Positions 44,510 through 52,881 of a stretch of DNA of 64,000 bases are shown in pieces. The stretch is from contig JAQCIQ010000001.1 of NCBI GenBank assembly GCA_027592025.1, forward strand, positions 62,001-126,000, given 5' to 3'. The DNA is from Bacteroidota bacterium. GTDB taxonomy: Bacteria > Bacteroidota > Bacteroidia > Flavobacteriales > Flavobacteriaceae. The translations under genes were made by a program, and so were the position numbers. The notes under the pieces were generated by a model. That model was not told the origin of the DNA. It saw nothing but the letters and a program-made list of their open reading frames with translations, and searched no databases. How positions within the stretch are numbered: the stretch's first letter is position 1; the number at the start of each line of letters is the position of its first letter.

Positions 44510-45550
44510 CTATTTGAGGTATTGGATGGTTTTCTCTGAAATTTCATTCTTACTGTCAAAAAAGCCCTGCTCTTCCATCCACTGATCGCTGTAAATTTTG
44601 CTCATGTATCGCGAACCGTGATCTGGGAATATCACCACAACTTTGTCAGTAGGTTTGAAGTAGTTTTCGTTGGCCAGTTGAATGACAGCCTGCCATGCTG
44701 CGCCGCAAGTATAACCAACAAAAATGGCCTCTTCACGAGATATCATTCTAGCGGTATGGGCACTTTCTTCGTCTGTCACTTTGACAAAGCGGTCGATGAT
44801 GTCAAAATCCGTAGCAGTTGGAATGAGGTTCTTACCCAGACCCTCAATGCGGTAGGGGTAAATTTCATTCGCGTCGAACTCTTTAGTTTCGTGGTATTTT
44901 TTCAAGACTGACCCGTAAGCATCGACTCCAATGATTTGGATCCTCGGATTTTTTTTCTTTAAATATTTGGCGGTGCCAGAAATAGTGCCTCCAGTGCCAC
45001 TACACGCAATCAAATGAGTTATTTGACCATGCATCTGTTCCCAAATTTCTGGACCTGTAGTCCGATAATGCGCGTCGTTATTGAGGTCATTAAAATACTG
45101 ATTGATGTACACCGAACCTTTTATCTCTTCATGCAATCTCTTAGCGACTTGGTAGTAAGATCTTGGGTCATCGGCACTCACATTGGCAGGACAAACATAA
45201 ACCTTAGCACCCATGGACTTCAACATGTCGATTTTATCATTAGAAGACTTGGAACTAACTGCCAAAATGCACTCGTAACCCTTAATGATACTGACCATGG
45301 CCACACTAAATCCCGTGTTTCCAGAAGTTGTTTCTATGATGGTATTGCCAGGTTTAAGTAGACCTGACTTTTCAGCTTCTTCGATAATGTGAAGTGCAAT
45401 TCGGTCTTTGGTGGAATGTCCTGGATTAAAACCTTCAAGTTTTGCGAAAAATGAACCTTCCATGCCGGTAGTGATCCTTTGGAGCCTTACCATTGGGGTT
45501 TCACCTATTAAGTCAAGAACACTATCCGCAATTTGGTTGTATTTTCTCAT
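44510..45550 (-). CDS. Cysteine-synthase-fold PLP enzyme, candidate cysteate synthase
   Basis: A 346-residue fold-type II PLP enzyme. The PLP lysine lies in [15 protein letters not shown], the substrate loop is [10 protein letters not shown], and the phosphate cup is [16 protein letters not shown]. It lacks the heme and CBS regulatory domains of cystathionine beta-synthase, though homologues are often given that name. [24 protein letters not shown] is typical of the Flavobacteriia group. Position directly upstream of a CapB-like gene suggests cysteate synthase (CapA), using O-phosphoserine and sulfite. Ordinary cysteine synthase is the alternative. The ATG at 45550 is used: an upstream TTG at 45592 falls inside the -7 box (45590-45597). 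Confidence 0.85.
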   Translation of the reverse strand: MRKYNQIADSVLDLIGETPMVRLQRITTGMEGSFFAKLEGFNPGHSTKDRIALHIIEEAEKSGLLKPGNTIIETTSGNTGFSVAMVSIIKGYECILAVSSKSSNDKIDMLKSMGAKVYVCPANVSADDPRSYYQVAKRLHEEIKGSVYINQYFNDLNNDAHYRTTGPEIWEQMHGQITHLIACSGTGGTISGTAKYLKKKNPRIQIIGVDAYGSVLKKYHETKEFDANEIYPYRIEGLGKNLIPTATDFDIIDRFVKVTDEESAHTARMISREEAIFVGYTCGAAWQAVIQLANENYFKPTDKVVVIFPDHGSRYMSKIYSDQWMEEQGFFDSKNEISEKTIQYLK

Positions 45551-45589
45551 AAAACACCGTTCAGATTGAAGTTCAATTCTAAAGGAAAG

Positions 45590-45597
45590 CAAATTTA
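45590..45597 (-). promoter_or_regulatory. -7 box of the cysteine-synthase-fold gene (TAAATTTG)
   Basis: TAAATTTG on the minus strand, 39 bases before the ATG at 45550. It overlaps a TTG codon that would otherwise extend the frame, so it decides the start. Confidence 0.45.
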
Positions 45598-45613
45598 CAT
45601 AAATTTTTCAAAT

Positions 45614-47737
45614 TTACTCTTTTCGTCCTTCTAAATCCAAAATAAATGCATACTCCTGCGCAACCTCTTTGAGTGCTTCAAATCGCCCAGAGGCGCCACC
45701 ATGACCCGCTTCCATGTTGGTGTGCAACAACAAAATATTATCGTCGGTTTTGTGTTCCCTCAGTTTGGCCACCCACTTGGCTGGTTCCCAATATTGTACT
45801 TGAGAGTCATGTAAACCAGTCGTCACCAACATGTTCGGATAATCGCGATCGGCGACGTTATCGTAAGGAGAATAAGTTTTGATGAAGTTGTAATATTCCA
45901 ATTCATTTGGATTACCCCATTCATCATATTCACCAGTGGTCAAAGGAATGGAATCGTCCAACATGGTGGTTACCACGTCCACAAAAGGTACAGCGGCTAT
46001 AACACCATTATAAAGCTCAGGAGCCATATTTACAACGGCACCCATTAACAGTCCTCCTGCCGATCCTCCCATGGCATAGAGGTGTTCTGTTGAAGTGTAG
46101 CCTTCAGCAATCAAAAATTTGGAACAGTCGATAAAGTCGGTAAAGGTATTTTTCTTTTTAAGAAGCTTACCGTCCTCATACCATGGACGTCCCAAATATT
46201 GTCCCCCACGAACGTGAGCGATGGCATAAACAAATCCGCGATCGAGCAAGCTCAATCTTGTAGTTGAAAAAGAAGGATTCAAAGTAATTCCATAAGAACC
46301 ATAACCGTAGAGCAACAAGGGAGTTTCTTTATTGAGCTTTGTGTCTTTTCGATAGACCAAGGAAATGGCAACTTTGGTGCCATCTGTAGCGGTGGCCCAA
46401 ATGCGTTTCGAGGTGTAGTTGTTTTTGTCGAATTTTCCGCCCAAAACTTCTTGTTCTTTGAGTACCGTTTTATCTTGAGTGGCCATGTCGAACTCAATAA
46501 CAGAAGACGGAGTCGTCATGTCGTTGAAGACATAGCGCAATTTGGTTGTATTAAAATCCAAATTCGTTGATGTATTTGCAGAATAGGTTTCACTCCCAAA
46601 TGGCAAATAATAGTCGTTTGAATTGTCCCATCGTTTGATATGTATTCTTTTAAGCCCGTTGTAGCGTTCACTCACCACCAAATAGTCTTTGAATATATCG
46701 ATTCCCTCGAGTAATACATCCGCTCTATGAGAAATAATGTCCTTCCAGTTAGACTTTCCTGTTGCCGTTATAGGAGTAGACATCAATTTAAAATTGGTAG
46801 CATTATCAGCATTAGTTACGATATAAAATTTATCGCCGTAGTGATTAACGTCGTATTCCAGCCCTCTCGTTCGTGGTTGAAAAATTTTAAATTCATCGTC
46901 AGGGGTGTCTGCGTTGACAAATCTCATTTCGCTCGTTAACGTGCTGTATGATCCAATGAAAATGTATTGCTCGGATTTTGACTTATCGACCCAAGTGTTG
47001 TAAGTTTCGTCTTCTTCAAAAAATACCAATTGGTCCTTATCCGCTGTCTCTCCCAATTTGTGTTTCATGATCTTCTCTGACCTAAGTGTAGTTGGATTTT
47101 GAAGGGTATAGAACAGCGTTTTATTGTCGTTAGCAAAGTTGCTGCCACCGGTGGTATTGTCTATTTTATCTGGATATATCTCGCCTGTAATAAGATTTTT
47201 TATTCTCAGCGTGTACTGTCTTCTAGAAACAGTATCTACTCCGAAGGCAGCCAAGGTGTTGTCTGGACTTACTTCAATGCCATTGAGCTGAAAATAATCG
47301 TGTCCTTCAGCCATTTCATTGACGTTAAACATCACTTCTTCGACAGATTCCAAATTTCCTTTTTTGCGACAAAAAATGGGATATTGTTTGCCAGTTTCGA
47401 AGCGGGTATAATACCAGTATTGGTTGTAGAAATAGGGCACCGAAGTATCATCTTCTTTGATGCGAGATTTAATTTCCTCGAACAAGTTGTTCTGAAAGTC
47501 TTTGGTGTGCTTGGTTACTTCGTCGTAATAGTCATTTTCCTGATTCAAATAATCTATGACTTCTGGATTTTCGCGATCATTGAGCCAATAATAATTATCA
47601 ACTCTGACGTCTCCATGTTTTTCTAAATTGGTTGGAATCTTTTTAGCTACTGGAGGTCTTGGCATAGTTTCTTTGTTTGAGTTGCAAGCGGTAGCAAAAA
47701 TAAGGCAAATTGCAGCCAAAAGGTTTATAGATTTCAT
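45614..47737 (-). CDS. S9 family oligopeptidase (PtrB-like lipoprotein)
   Basis: A 707-residue serine peptidase of the prolyl oligopeptidase family. A lipoprotein signal (MKSINLLAAICLIFATAC, Cys18) exports and anchors it. Residues about 70-430 form the beta-propeller. The catalytic domain has the nucleophile in AMGGSAGGLLMG, the Asp near GLHDSQVQYWEP and the His in NMEAGHGGASGR. HVRGGQYLGRPWYEDGK and the GSYG region are typical of oligopeptidase B (cleavage after basic residues), but specificity is inferred. Being lipidated, it should work in the periplasm or at the cell surface. It follows threonine aldolase by 22 bases. Confidence 0.92.
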   Translation of the reverse strand: MKSINLLAAICLIFATACNSNKETMPRPPVAKKIPTNLEKHGDVRVDNYYWLNDRENPEVIDYLNQENDYYDEVTKHTKDFQNNLFEEIKSRIKEDDTSVPYFYNQYWYYTRFETGKQYPIFCRKKGNLESVEEVMFNVNEMAEGHDYFQLNGIEVSPDNTLAAFGVDTVSRRQYTLRIKNLITGEIYPDKIDNTTGGSNFANDNKTLFYTLQNPTTLRSEKIMKHKLGETADKDQLVFFEEDETYNTWVDKSKSEQYIFIGSYSTLTSEMRFVNADTPDDEFKIFQPRTRGLEYDVNHYGDKFYIVTNADNATNFKLMSTPITATGKSNWKDIISHRADVLLEGIDIFKDYLVVSERYNGLKRIHIKRWDNSNDYYLPFGSETYSANTSTNLDFNTTKLRYVFNDMTTPSSVIEFDMATQDKTVLKEQEVLGGKFDKNNYTSKRIWATATDGTKVAISLVYRKDTKLNKETPLLLYGYGSYGITLNPSFSTTRLSLLDRGFVYAIAHVRGGQYLGRPWYEDGKLLKKKNTFTDFIDCSKFLIAEGYTSTEHLYAMGGSAGGLLMGAVVNMAPELYNGVIAAVPFVDVVTTMLDDSIPLTTGEYDEWGNPNELEYYNFIKTYSPYDNVADRDYPNMLVTTGLHDSQVQYWEPAKWVAKLREHKTDDNILLLHTNMEAGHGGASGRFEALKEVAQEYAFILDLEGRKE

Positions 47738-47759
47738 TGGAAAGTGATTTAGAGAATAG

Positions 47760-48788
47760 TTATTTCGGTTGAATAGTTTTTAAGGCTCGGAGCACAATGT
47801 CATGTTTTTGATCAGTATAGTCTAAATGGGTTACAATTCTCAATTTGCCGTGTCCCATTCCTGAAATTCTGATATTATTATTTGCCAATTGGTTGACAAG
47901 ATCGTTTGCATTGACGTCGGAGTTCACTTTAAATATAACGATATTTGTCTGAACAGGTACTATTTTTTTGACGTATGAACAGCTGTTCAAGACAGCTTCA
48001 ATATCCTTAGCTTTTTGATGATCTTCGGCAAGACGTTCTATGTGATGATCGAGGGCATACAGTCCAGCAGCGGCCAAAATTCCGATTTGCCTCATGCCAC
48101 CCCCTAGCACCTTTCTAACCCGGATAGCATCTTCCATAATGGCATCATCACCTACCAAAACCGAACCTACTGGACAACCAAGGCCTTTGCTTAAGCAAAC
48201 CGAAATGGTATCGAAAATATTACCAAAAGTCAAGGGGTTGTCCCCTGTGGCCACAAGAGCGTTCCAAAGTCTTGCCCCATCCAAATGATATCCCAAATGG
48301 TGTTTGTCACAAACGGCTCTGATTGCTCTTAGTTCATCTACATCCCAGCAAGATCCCCCACCCTTGTTGGTGGTGTTTTCAGCGGTTATCAAACTGGTTT
48401 TAGGACTGTGATAAAAATCTGGCGGATGAATGGCGGCTTCAGCTTGAGCTGCGCTAAACATCCCTTGATGGCCATCCACTAAAGTGGTTGTGACACCAGA
48501 ATTAAATGCAATTCCGCCGCCTTCGTAATTGTGGACGTGACCGTATTTGTCACAAATCAGTGCTTCCCCAGGTCTGGTGTGTAATTTGATCGCAGCCTGA
48601 TTGGCCATAGTCCCAGAAGGAAAAAATAAGGCCCGCTTTTTGCCAAACATAGCAGCGAGACGATTCTCCAATAGGTTCACTGTTTCGTCTTCCTTATAAA
48701 CATCATCTCCAACCACAGCATGGTGCATGGCCTCTCTCATTCCTGGTGTTGGAACTGTAACTGTATCTGATCGTAAATCTATAATCAT
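47760..48788 (-). CDS. ltaE: Low-specificity L-threonine aldolase
   Basis: A PLP enzyme of 342 residues that splits threonine or allo-threonine to glycine and acetaldehyde. The N-terminal IDLRSDTVTVPTPGMREAM and GDDVYKEDETVNLLENRLA are the family signature. ENTTNKGGG and YHLDGARLWNA provide PLP contacts, and the PLP lysine lies in ISVCLSKGLGCPVGS. It is full length and probably cotranscribed with the oligopeptidase gene downstream. Confidence 0.94.
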   Translation of the reverse strand: MIIDLRSDTVTVPTPGMREAMHHAVVGDDVYKEDETVNLLENRLAAMFGKKRALFFPSGTMANQAAIKLHTRPGEALICDKYGHVHNYEGGGIAFNSGVTTTLVDGHQGMFSAAQAEAAIHPPDFYHSPKTSLITAENTTNKGGGSCWDVDELRAIRAVCDKHHLGYHLDGARLWNALVATGDNPLTFGNIFDTISVCLSKGLGCPVGSVLVGDDAIMEDAIRVRKVLGGGMRQIGILAAAGLYALDHHIERLAEDHQKAKDIEAVLNSCSYVKKIVPVQTNIVIFKVNSDVNANDLVNQLANNNIRISGMGHGKLRIVTHLDYTDQKHDIVLRALKTIQPK

Positions 48789-48852
48789 GGCAAATCGTTG
48801 TCTTAAAGGCGAAGATAAGAGAAATCTTTCCTTGTTGCTATATTATTTTGGT

Positions 48853-49821
48853 TTACAAAAAGTTGAGTTTGAACCACAAGGCGAATAGGACTAAAATGGC
48901 TATTAAAAGCAGCATGAAATACAAATATAGTGTACCTATCATTCTAAAAAATGTGCCGAACCATGACTTATTATAGAGCCGCTTTTCTCCCAAATACAAG
49001 TAAATTGGAATGAGCCACAACAAATAATTTTCTGGATAAAGATCGCGATTGGGGAGCAAGAGTTTGACGCTGATTATGACAATGCTCCACAAAAAAACAA
49101 CGGCATGTTGATTAATCGCAAAAATAAGATGACTGAAATAGTAGGACTTACTTTTTCTGAAAAACAACCATAATATAAAGGCATAAAAGGGCATCAGCAA
49201 AAACAACGACCAAGAGAAAAAATTTAAGAAACTGCTCATATAACGATCTGGTTCGTCAATCACTTTCTTCGCGATCTGAGCTAAATCTCTTGATGATAAA
49301 TTCTCTTTAACTCCTCCAATTTGAATGTTCAAATGATTGTCCGTATTCGCGATCCGAGCCAAATCTTGAGAAGATAAATTTTCTTTATCTCCTGTTATTG
49401 GAATGGTCAATAAACTGTCCTTTTTATGGTCCTCTGTTAACTGCTTGTCAATGCCTGTGTTAATGCTGTTCTTCGTTTCTTCACTGATTTTAATTTGTTT
49501 ATTGACAAATGTTGACAACAATACGAAGAACACAAAACTGATGAAAATATAGAGTCTCAAAGGAGGAACAAACCGCATGCGATGTCCGTCAAGATATTCG
49601 CTCGTGTAGCTTCCAGGTTTGGTAAGGAGTGATTTAAGAGACCGCCACAATCGGGTGTCAAAAGAGAACATATTGCCAGCCCGGTCGATGATCAGGAACT
49701 TGAAGGGTTTTTGAAAATCTCTGAGTTGTTGACCACAATGGGGACAATAATTGCCTACAAAACTAGTATCACAATTGGCACAACTGGTTGTTTCGGTCGA
49801 TTTATTTGTTTTATCATCCAT
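48853..49821 (-). CDS. DUF3667 membrane protein with zinc ribbon
   Basis: A 322-residue protein. An N-terminal zinc ribbon has Cys14-x2-Cys17 and Cys26-x2-Cys29. RAGNMFSFDTRLWRSLKSLLTKPGSYTSEYLDGHRMRFVPP is the DUF3667 signature. About five membrane helices follow, at about residues 90-110 and in the C-terminal half. The outer loop after the first helix (about residues 133-180) contains a duplicated 26-residue unit (KENLSS.DLA.IA twice). DUF3667 proteins are common in Bacteroidota and of unknown role. It is 4 bases downstream of the frameshifted lipoprotein gene. Confidence 0.85.
   Translation of the reverse strand: MDDKTNKSTETTSCANCDTSFVGNYCPHCGQQLRDFQKPFKFLIIDRAGNMFSFDTRLWRSLKSLLTKPGSYTSEYLDGHRMRFVPPLRLYIFISFVFFVLLSTFVNKQIKISEETKNSINTGIDKQLTEDHKKDSLLTIPITGDKENLSSQDLARIANTDNHLNIQIGGVKENLSSRDLAQIAKKVIDEPDRYMSSFLNFFSWSLFLLMPFYAFILWLFFRKSKSYYFSHLIFAINQHAVVFLWSIVIISVKLLLPNRDLYPENYLLWLIPIYLYLGEKRLYNKSWFGTFFRMIGTLYLYFMLLLIAILVLFALWFKLNFL
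49268..49423 (-). repeat. 78-base tandem duplication inside the DUF3667 gene
   Basis: Two imperfect copies at an offset of 78 bases (26 codons). Both encode a unit with I.I.G..KENLSS.DLA.IA. The copies differ at many third positions, so the duplication is not recent. It lies in the predicted extracytoplasmic loop. Confidence 0.6.
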
Positions 49822-49825
49822 AGTG

Positions 49826-50394
49826 CTAGGAAATAATCATTTGAGTTACCTTATCGAACATCCAGTGACCATCCACTTTTTTGAATATACAAGTATAACC
49901 TCCTCCGCTGAAGTACCTACCTTCACTGTTTTGCTGAACCATCCAGTTGTTATTCAATTGGACAATGGCTCGATTATTTTCAATTCTGATCAGACTAAAG
50001 TTCAGAAACATAAAATCTTGAAGCGACTGATTAGCGATGTCTTGCAGTTCCGATGTCGATTTCAAACAAAAACTGATACCGGAAATTTGATTGGGAATAT
50101 CTTGGTCATCCAGAACTACAGCACTTGCATTGAATTCCTCTGCAGTAATGAATCCACCGTTTTTAGTATAGTATGAGTCTTGGATATAAATATGGGCCTT
50201 ATCGGAGATGAGGCATAGTCTGGGATGTCTCTTTCCTTTACAACTGCCCTTTTCAAGCACAGATAAATCAATGTTTTTACGTCGGTGTTCATTTGATAAT
50301 CGTAGGGTTTAGGATCGAAAAAGGACTTGCTGGTGTATTTGAAACTCGAGCAAGACAAAAGGGCCAAACCTAAAAACGCTATTGATTTTTTCAT
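49826..50394 (-). pseudogene. Lipoprotein of unknown function, frameshifted in an A-run
   Basis: The ATG at 50394 opens a lipoprotein signal (LALLSCSSF, lipid Cys15) and reads well to about residue 40 (PYDYQMNTDVK). There an A5 run (50274-50278, T on the plus strand) is followed by sequence that makes sense only in the other frame: adding one A gives DVKNIDLSVLEKGSCKGKRH, which continues to 49826 as one long frame. The joined product would be about 189 residues, with a Cys pair in the middle and an FKKVDGHWMFDKVTQMI ending reminiscent of NTF2-like or DUF4878-type lipoproteins. Without the extra A the product ends at 50116. True mutation, slippage or a sequencing indel cannot be told apart here. 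Confidence 0.7.
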
Positions 50395-50449
50395 GTTGAA
50401 ATAATTTTGGGAAAATATAACGCTATTTAATTAAAGCCGTTCAGATAGT

Positions 50450-50584
50450 TCAATTGTCTCTGTCTTCGAAATTCTCCGTCTTTTTGATGTCTATTCTTCT
50501 AAAGATGAGGTAAATTAAAATGACGGCACAGGTAACCAAAAACAATCCTTCCATACTCAAGAGGAAAAATACGATTGGTTCCAT
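50450..50584 (-). CDS. 44-residue membrane protein downstream of ybjQ
   Basis: ATG at 50582-50584 to TGA at 50450-50452, read directly on the minus strand. The protein has one hydrophobic segment (about residues 4-28, FFLLSMEGLFLVTCAVILIYLIF) followed by a basic patch RRIDIKK and an acidic tail, a typical positive-inside layout for a single-pass small protein. It begins 2 bases after the YbjQ stop, so it is probably translated by coupling. No known family recognised. Confidence 0.6.
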   Translation of the reverse strand: MEPIVFFLLSMEGLFLVTCAVILIYLIFRRIDIKKTENFEDRDN

Positions 50585-50586
50585 GA

Positions 50587-50886
50587 CTAGGACAATTTAA
50601 CTGCAGTGCCGTAAGCGAGCATTTCCGAAGCGCCTTGCATGACTACTGAGGTAGTCAGTCTTATGTTCACTACGGCGTCAGCGTCTAAAATCATGCGCTG
50701 CAAGGCTTGTTCTCTTGACTGAGCTTGCAATTTGGTGTATTCTTCAATTTCACCGCCCACAATATTTTTGAGTCCAGCGAAAATATCTCTGCCAATATTT
50801 CTGGCTCTAACGGTGCTCCCTCTAGCGACACCAAGAATTTCTTTAATGGTTTTGTTGGGAATTGTTTCGGTTGTGGTAAGTATCAT
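50587..50886 (-). CDS. YbjQ/UPF0145 family protein
   Basis: A 99-residue protein of the YbjQ (DUF74, putative heavy-metal-binding) family. It is recognised by the early TTETIPNKTIKEILGVARGSTVRARNIGRD, then GGEIEEYTKLQAQSREQALQRM, DADAVVNIRLTTSVVMQGASEMLAYGTAV at the end. Members form pentamers; metal binding is suggested from structure, not established. The reading frame is complete. It is followed at once by the 44-residue membrane protein gene. Confidence 0.9.
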   Translation of the reverse strand: MILTTTETIPNKTIKEILGVARGSTVRARNIGRDIFAGLKNIVGGEIEEYTKLQAQSREQALQRMILDADAVVNIRLTTSVVMQGASEMLAYGTAVKLS

Positions 50887-50931
50887 TTTTTTACAATTTG
50901 GTGGTATTCATTTATGCAAAAAAAAGGGAAA

Positions 50932-51762
50932 CTATCCTCCAATGAAGAATTTGTGAAAAAACAGCATTTGATAGTCAAAGGCATTTGCCCAAAAATTCCA
51001 CTCGTGTTGGCCCGCCCGTTCAGTGTAATCGTGTGGAATTTTCAGTTTGAGTAATTGCTGATGTGTTTTGCGATTGACGTCTATAAAGTAATCGTCTACA
51101 CCACAATCTATGGCCAATTTCAATTCTCCTTGCCACTGAGCAACCAAATTGATCACGCTATTTTTCTCCCAATTCTCGGGTCGTTCTTTTTTATTACCCA
51201 AAAGTAGGATCAAGTTCTTGTTGCTTGGAAATGCTCTGAGATCCAAGCCACCGCTCATACTTCCGGCAGCTCCAAACAAATATTGGTGTTTGAGAGCAAG
51301 GTACAAAGCACCATGACCTCCCATGCTCAACCCTGCTATACCTCTACCCTTCTTATTGCTAATGGTATTGTATCGCTTGTCAACCGCAAGAATCAACTCC
51401 TTAGTCATATAGGTTTCATAGGCTATTTTGGGATCGATTGGACTGTCTAAATACCAGCTCGCATTGCCGCCGTCTGGACACACCACCATAATGTTAAAAG
51501 CATCGGCATAGGATTGTACGGCAGCGGTATTGCTGACCCAATCCGTATAATTACCACCCGAACCGTGCAATAAATATAAAACAGGGAAAGGTCCTTCAAA
51601 CCCAACATTATTTTGGGGTAAAATGACCAAGTTGTCGATGTCTTTTTTCATGACTTCACTGTATACTGTCAGTGTGTCAATTTGAGCTATTGTTGAATTT
51701 ACCATCAGTACACCACAAGCGATTGGCCTTAGAGTTCTATAACCCGATAAAATCTTCATCAT
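50932..51762 (-). CDS. Exported esterase (esterase D / antigen 85-like)
   Basis: An alpha/beta-hydrolase of about 276 residues with a signal sequence (hydrophobic to about residue 27, ending STIAQ). FPVLYLLHGSGGNYTDW holds the oxyanion loop, GIAGLSMGGHGALYLAL the catalytic Ser, CGVDDYF an acidic residue near the expected Asp, and ERAGQHEWNFW the catalytic His. The layout fits the putative esterase family PF00756. Natural substrate unknown; feruloyl or acyl esters of glycans are typical of exported members. Two ATGs in the first few codons (51762 and 51759) are possible starts, as is one at 51768. Confidence 0.88.
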   Translation of the reverse strand: MMKILSGYRTLRPIACGVLMVNSTIAQIDTLTVYSEVMKKDIDNLVILPQNNVGFEGPFPVLYLLHGSGGNYTDWVSNTAAVQSYADAFNIMVVCPDGGNASWYLDSPIDPKIAYETYMTKELILAVDKRYNTISNKKGRGIAGLSMGGHGALYLALKHQYLFGAAGSMSGGLDLRAFPSNKNLILLLGNKKERPENWEKNSVINLVAQWQGELKLAIDCGVDDYFIDVNRKTHQQLLKLKIPHDYTERAGQHEWNFWANAFDYQMLFFHKFFIGG

Positions 51763-51846
51763 AAACAATTCCTATACTCCTTCATTGTACCTCCAATTTT
51801 TGGTTGCAATTTAAAGAAATATTGTCTGTTGATGGCCCCATAAAAT

Positions 51847-52851
51847 TTACCGCGTTAAGTATTGGTAGCTATAAACGATTGAAGCTGTTTCTCCAGCAGC
51901 CACATTAAGCTTCCAACTCACTTGGTTTTGAGGATTATTGTCTTGAGTTATTCTTGTTTCGTAATTCCACTTAACGGAACTTTTGCCCAGTGTTCCTGCT
52001 ACCATCTTGTTGACTTCCGTGTCAATGGCCTCTGGCTTGAAATTTATGATGTCAATTTGACTTTCGACACTCACTAAATAGGTTAATTGGTTGTGCTTGT
52101 TTCTGAATTCCTCACGACTGGTTTCTGTGTTTTTTTCGATGACAGTTACATCGGCAGAAAGGGTCATTTGAGGTGAAGTGGTACCTCCAGCGGCAGTGTA
52201 ACTCAATTGGTCCTGAGCCAAAAACTGCAGTTTGTTTCCATCGTTTTTTCTAAAAAACAAGGATCCTGTCGTGAACGGAAATCCCGTTTCATTTTTAAAC
52301 TCTATGCAATGCATTACTACGTTTTTATTGCGTTCTTGATACATCCAATAGCCATTGCCGTCCAAATTGTTAGGCAGGGTGACTTTGTAAATATCTTTAT
52401 AATTGATTTTTGTTTCAAATATTGGCACTCCCATTCGACTGCCCTTTTTAGAACTGACCTTGGTCTTTTTAAAAAAGTACAAATCTTCTTGATTGGCGTC
52501 CTCAGGAACGGCACTTGGATCGTAAGACTCCATCAAATCCATTGGAGCCATATTCTGGGTCAGGGCTGAATAGCTTTTTTTTCTGTTGTCTTCTGATCTT
52601 AAAATTCCGCTCAAATGAGATTCGAGTGCCTGTGGGTCTGTTAGTGGTGACTTGCTGTTTTCAAACAAAAAAGAAGGATATCCCACAGCCAAATTTACTG
52701 CGGTGTCTTCGAAATCCTCGATATCATTGATAATGGTTGCTTCGAGCTTTAAGGTGGCTTTATTATTTTCCTCAAAATCAATGTAGTAATTTGGAAACCA
52801 GGTAATGCCTCGTTGTTTATAGTTCAGATGACTTGATACAAAGACTCGTTT
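51847..52851 (-). pseudogene. 5'-truncated DUF4139-like gene
   Basis: The open frame runs from a TGA at 52852-52854 to the stop at 51847, 334 codons, with no ATG or GTG in the first 54 codons; the earliest usable codon is TTG at 52692, deep inside a conserved domain. It reads as the C-terminal domain of DUF4139-type proteins: GITWFPNYYIDF, ATIINDIEDFEDT, VGYPSFLFENS, and at the end NPQNQVSWKLNVAAGETASIVYSYQY. Complete relatives have at least 150 more residues at the N-terminus. The missing part ends where the divergent repeat lipoprotein gene begins, which suggests a rearrangement. I consider it a relic. Confidence 0.75.
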
Positions 52852-52881
52852 TCAATGTCAAATATTTTTAAACAATAAACC

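Noticed and set aside
49268-49423. The 78-base repeat as a CRISPR or mobile-element remnant
   Set aside because: Only two diverged copies, in frame within a coding region, no spacers or inverted ends.
49751-50176. Plus-strand frame of 141 codons opposite the frameshifted lipoprotein
   Set aside because: It is antisense to the DUF3667 start and the lipoprotein body; the minus-strand reading has the lipobox and better composition.
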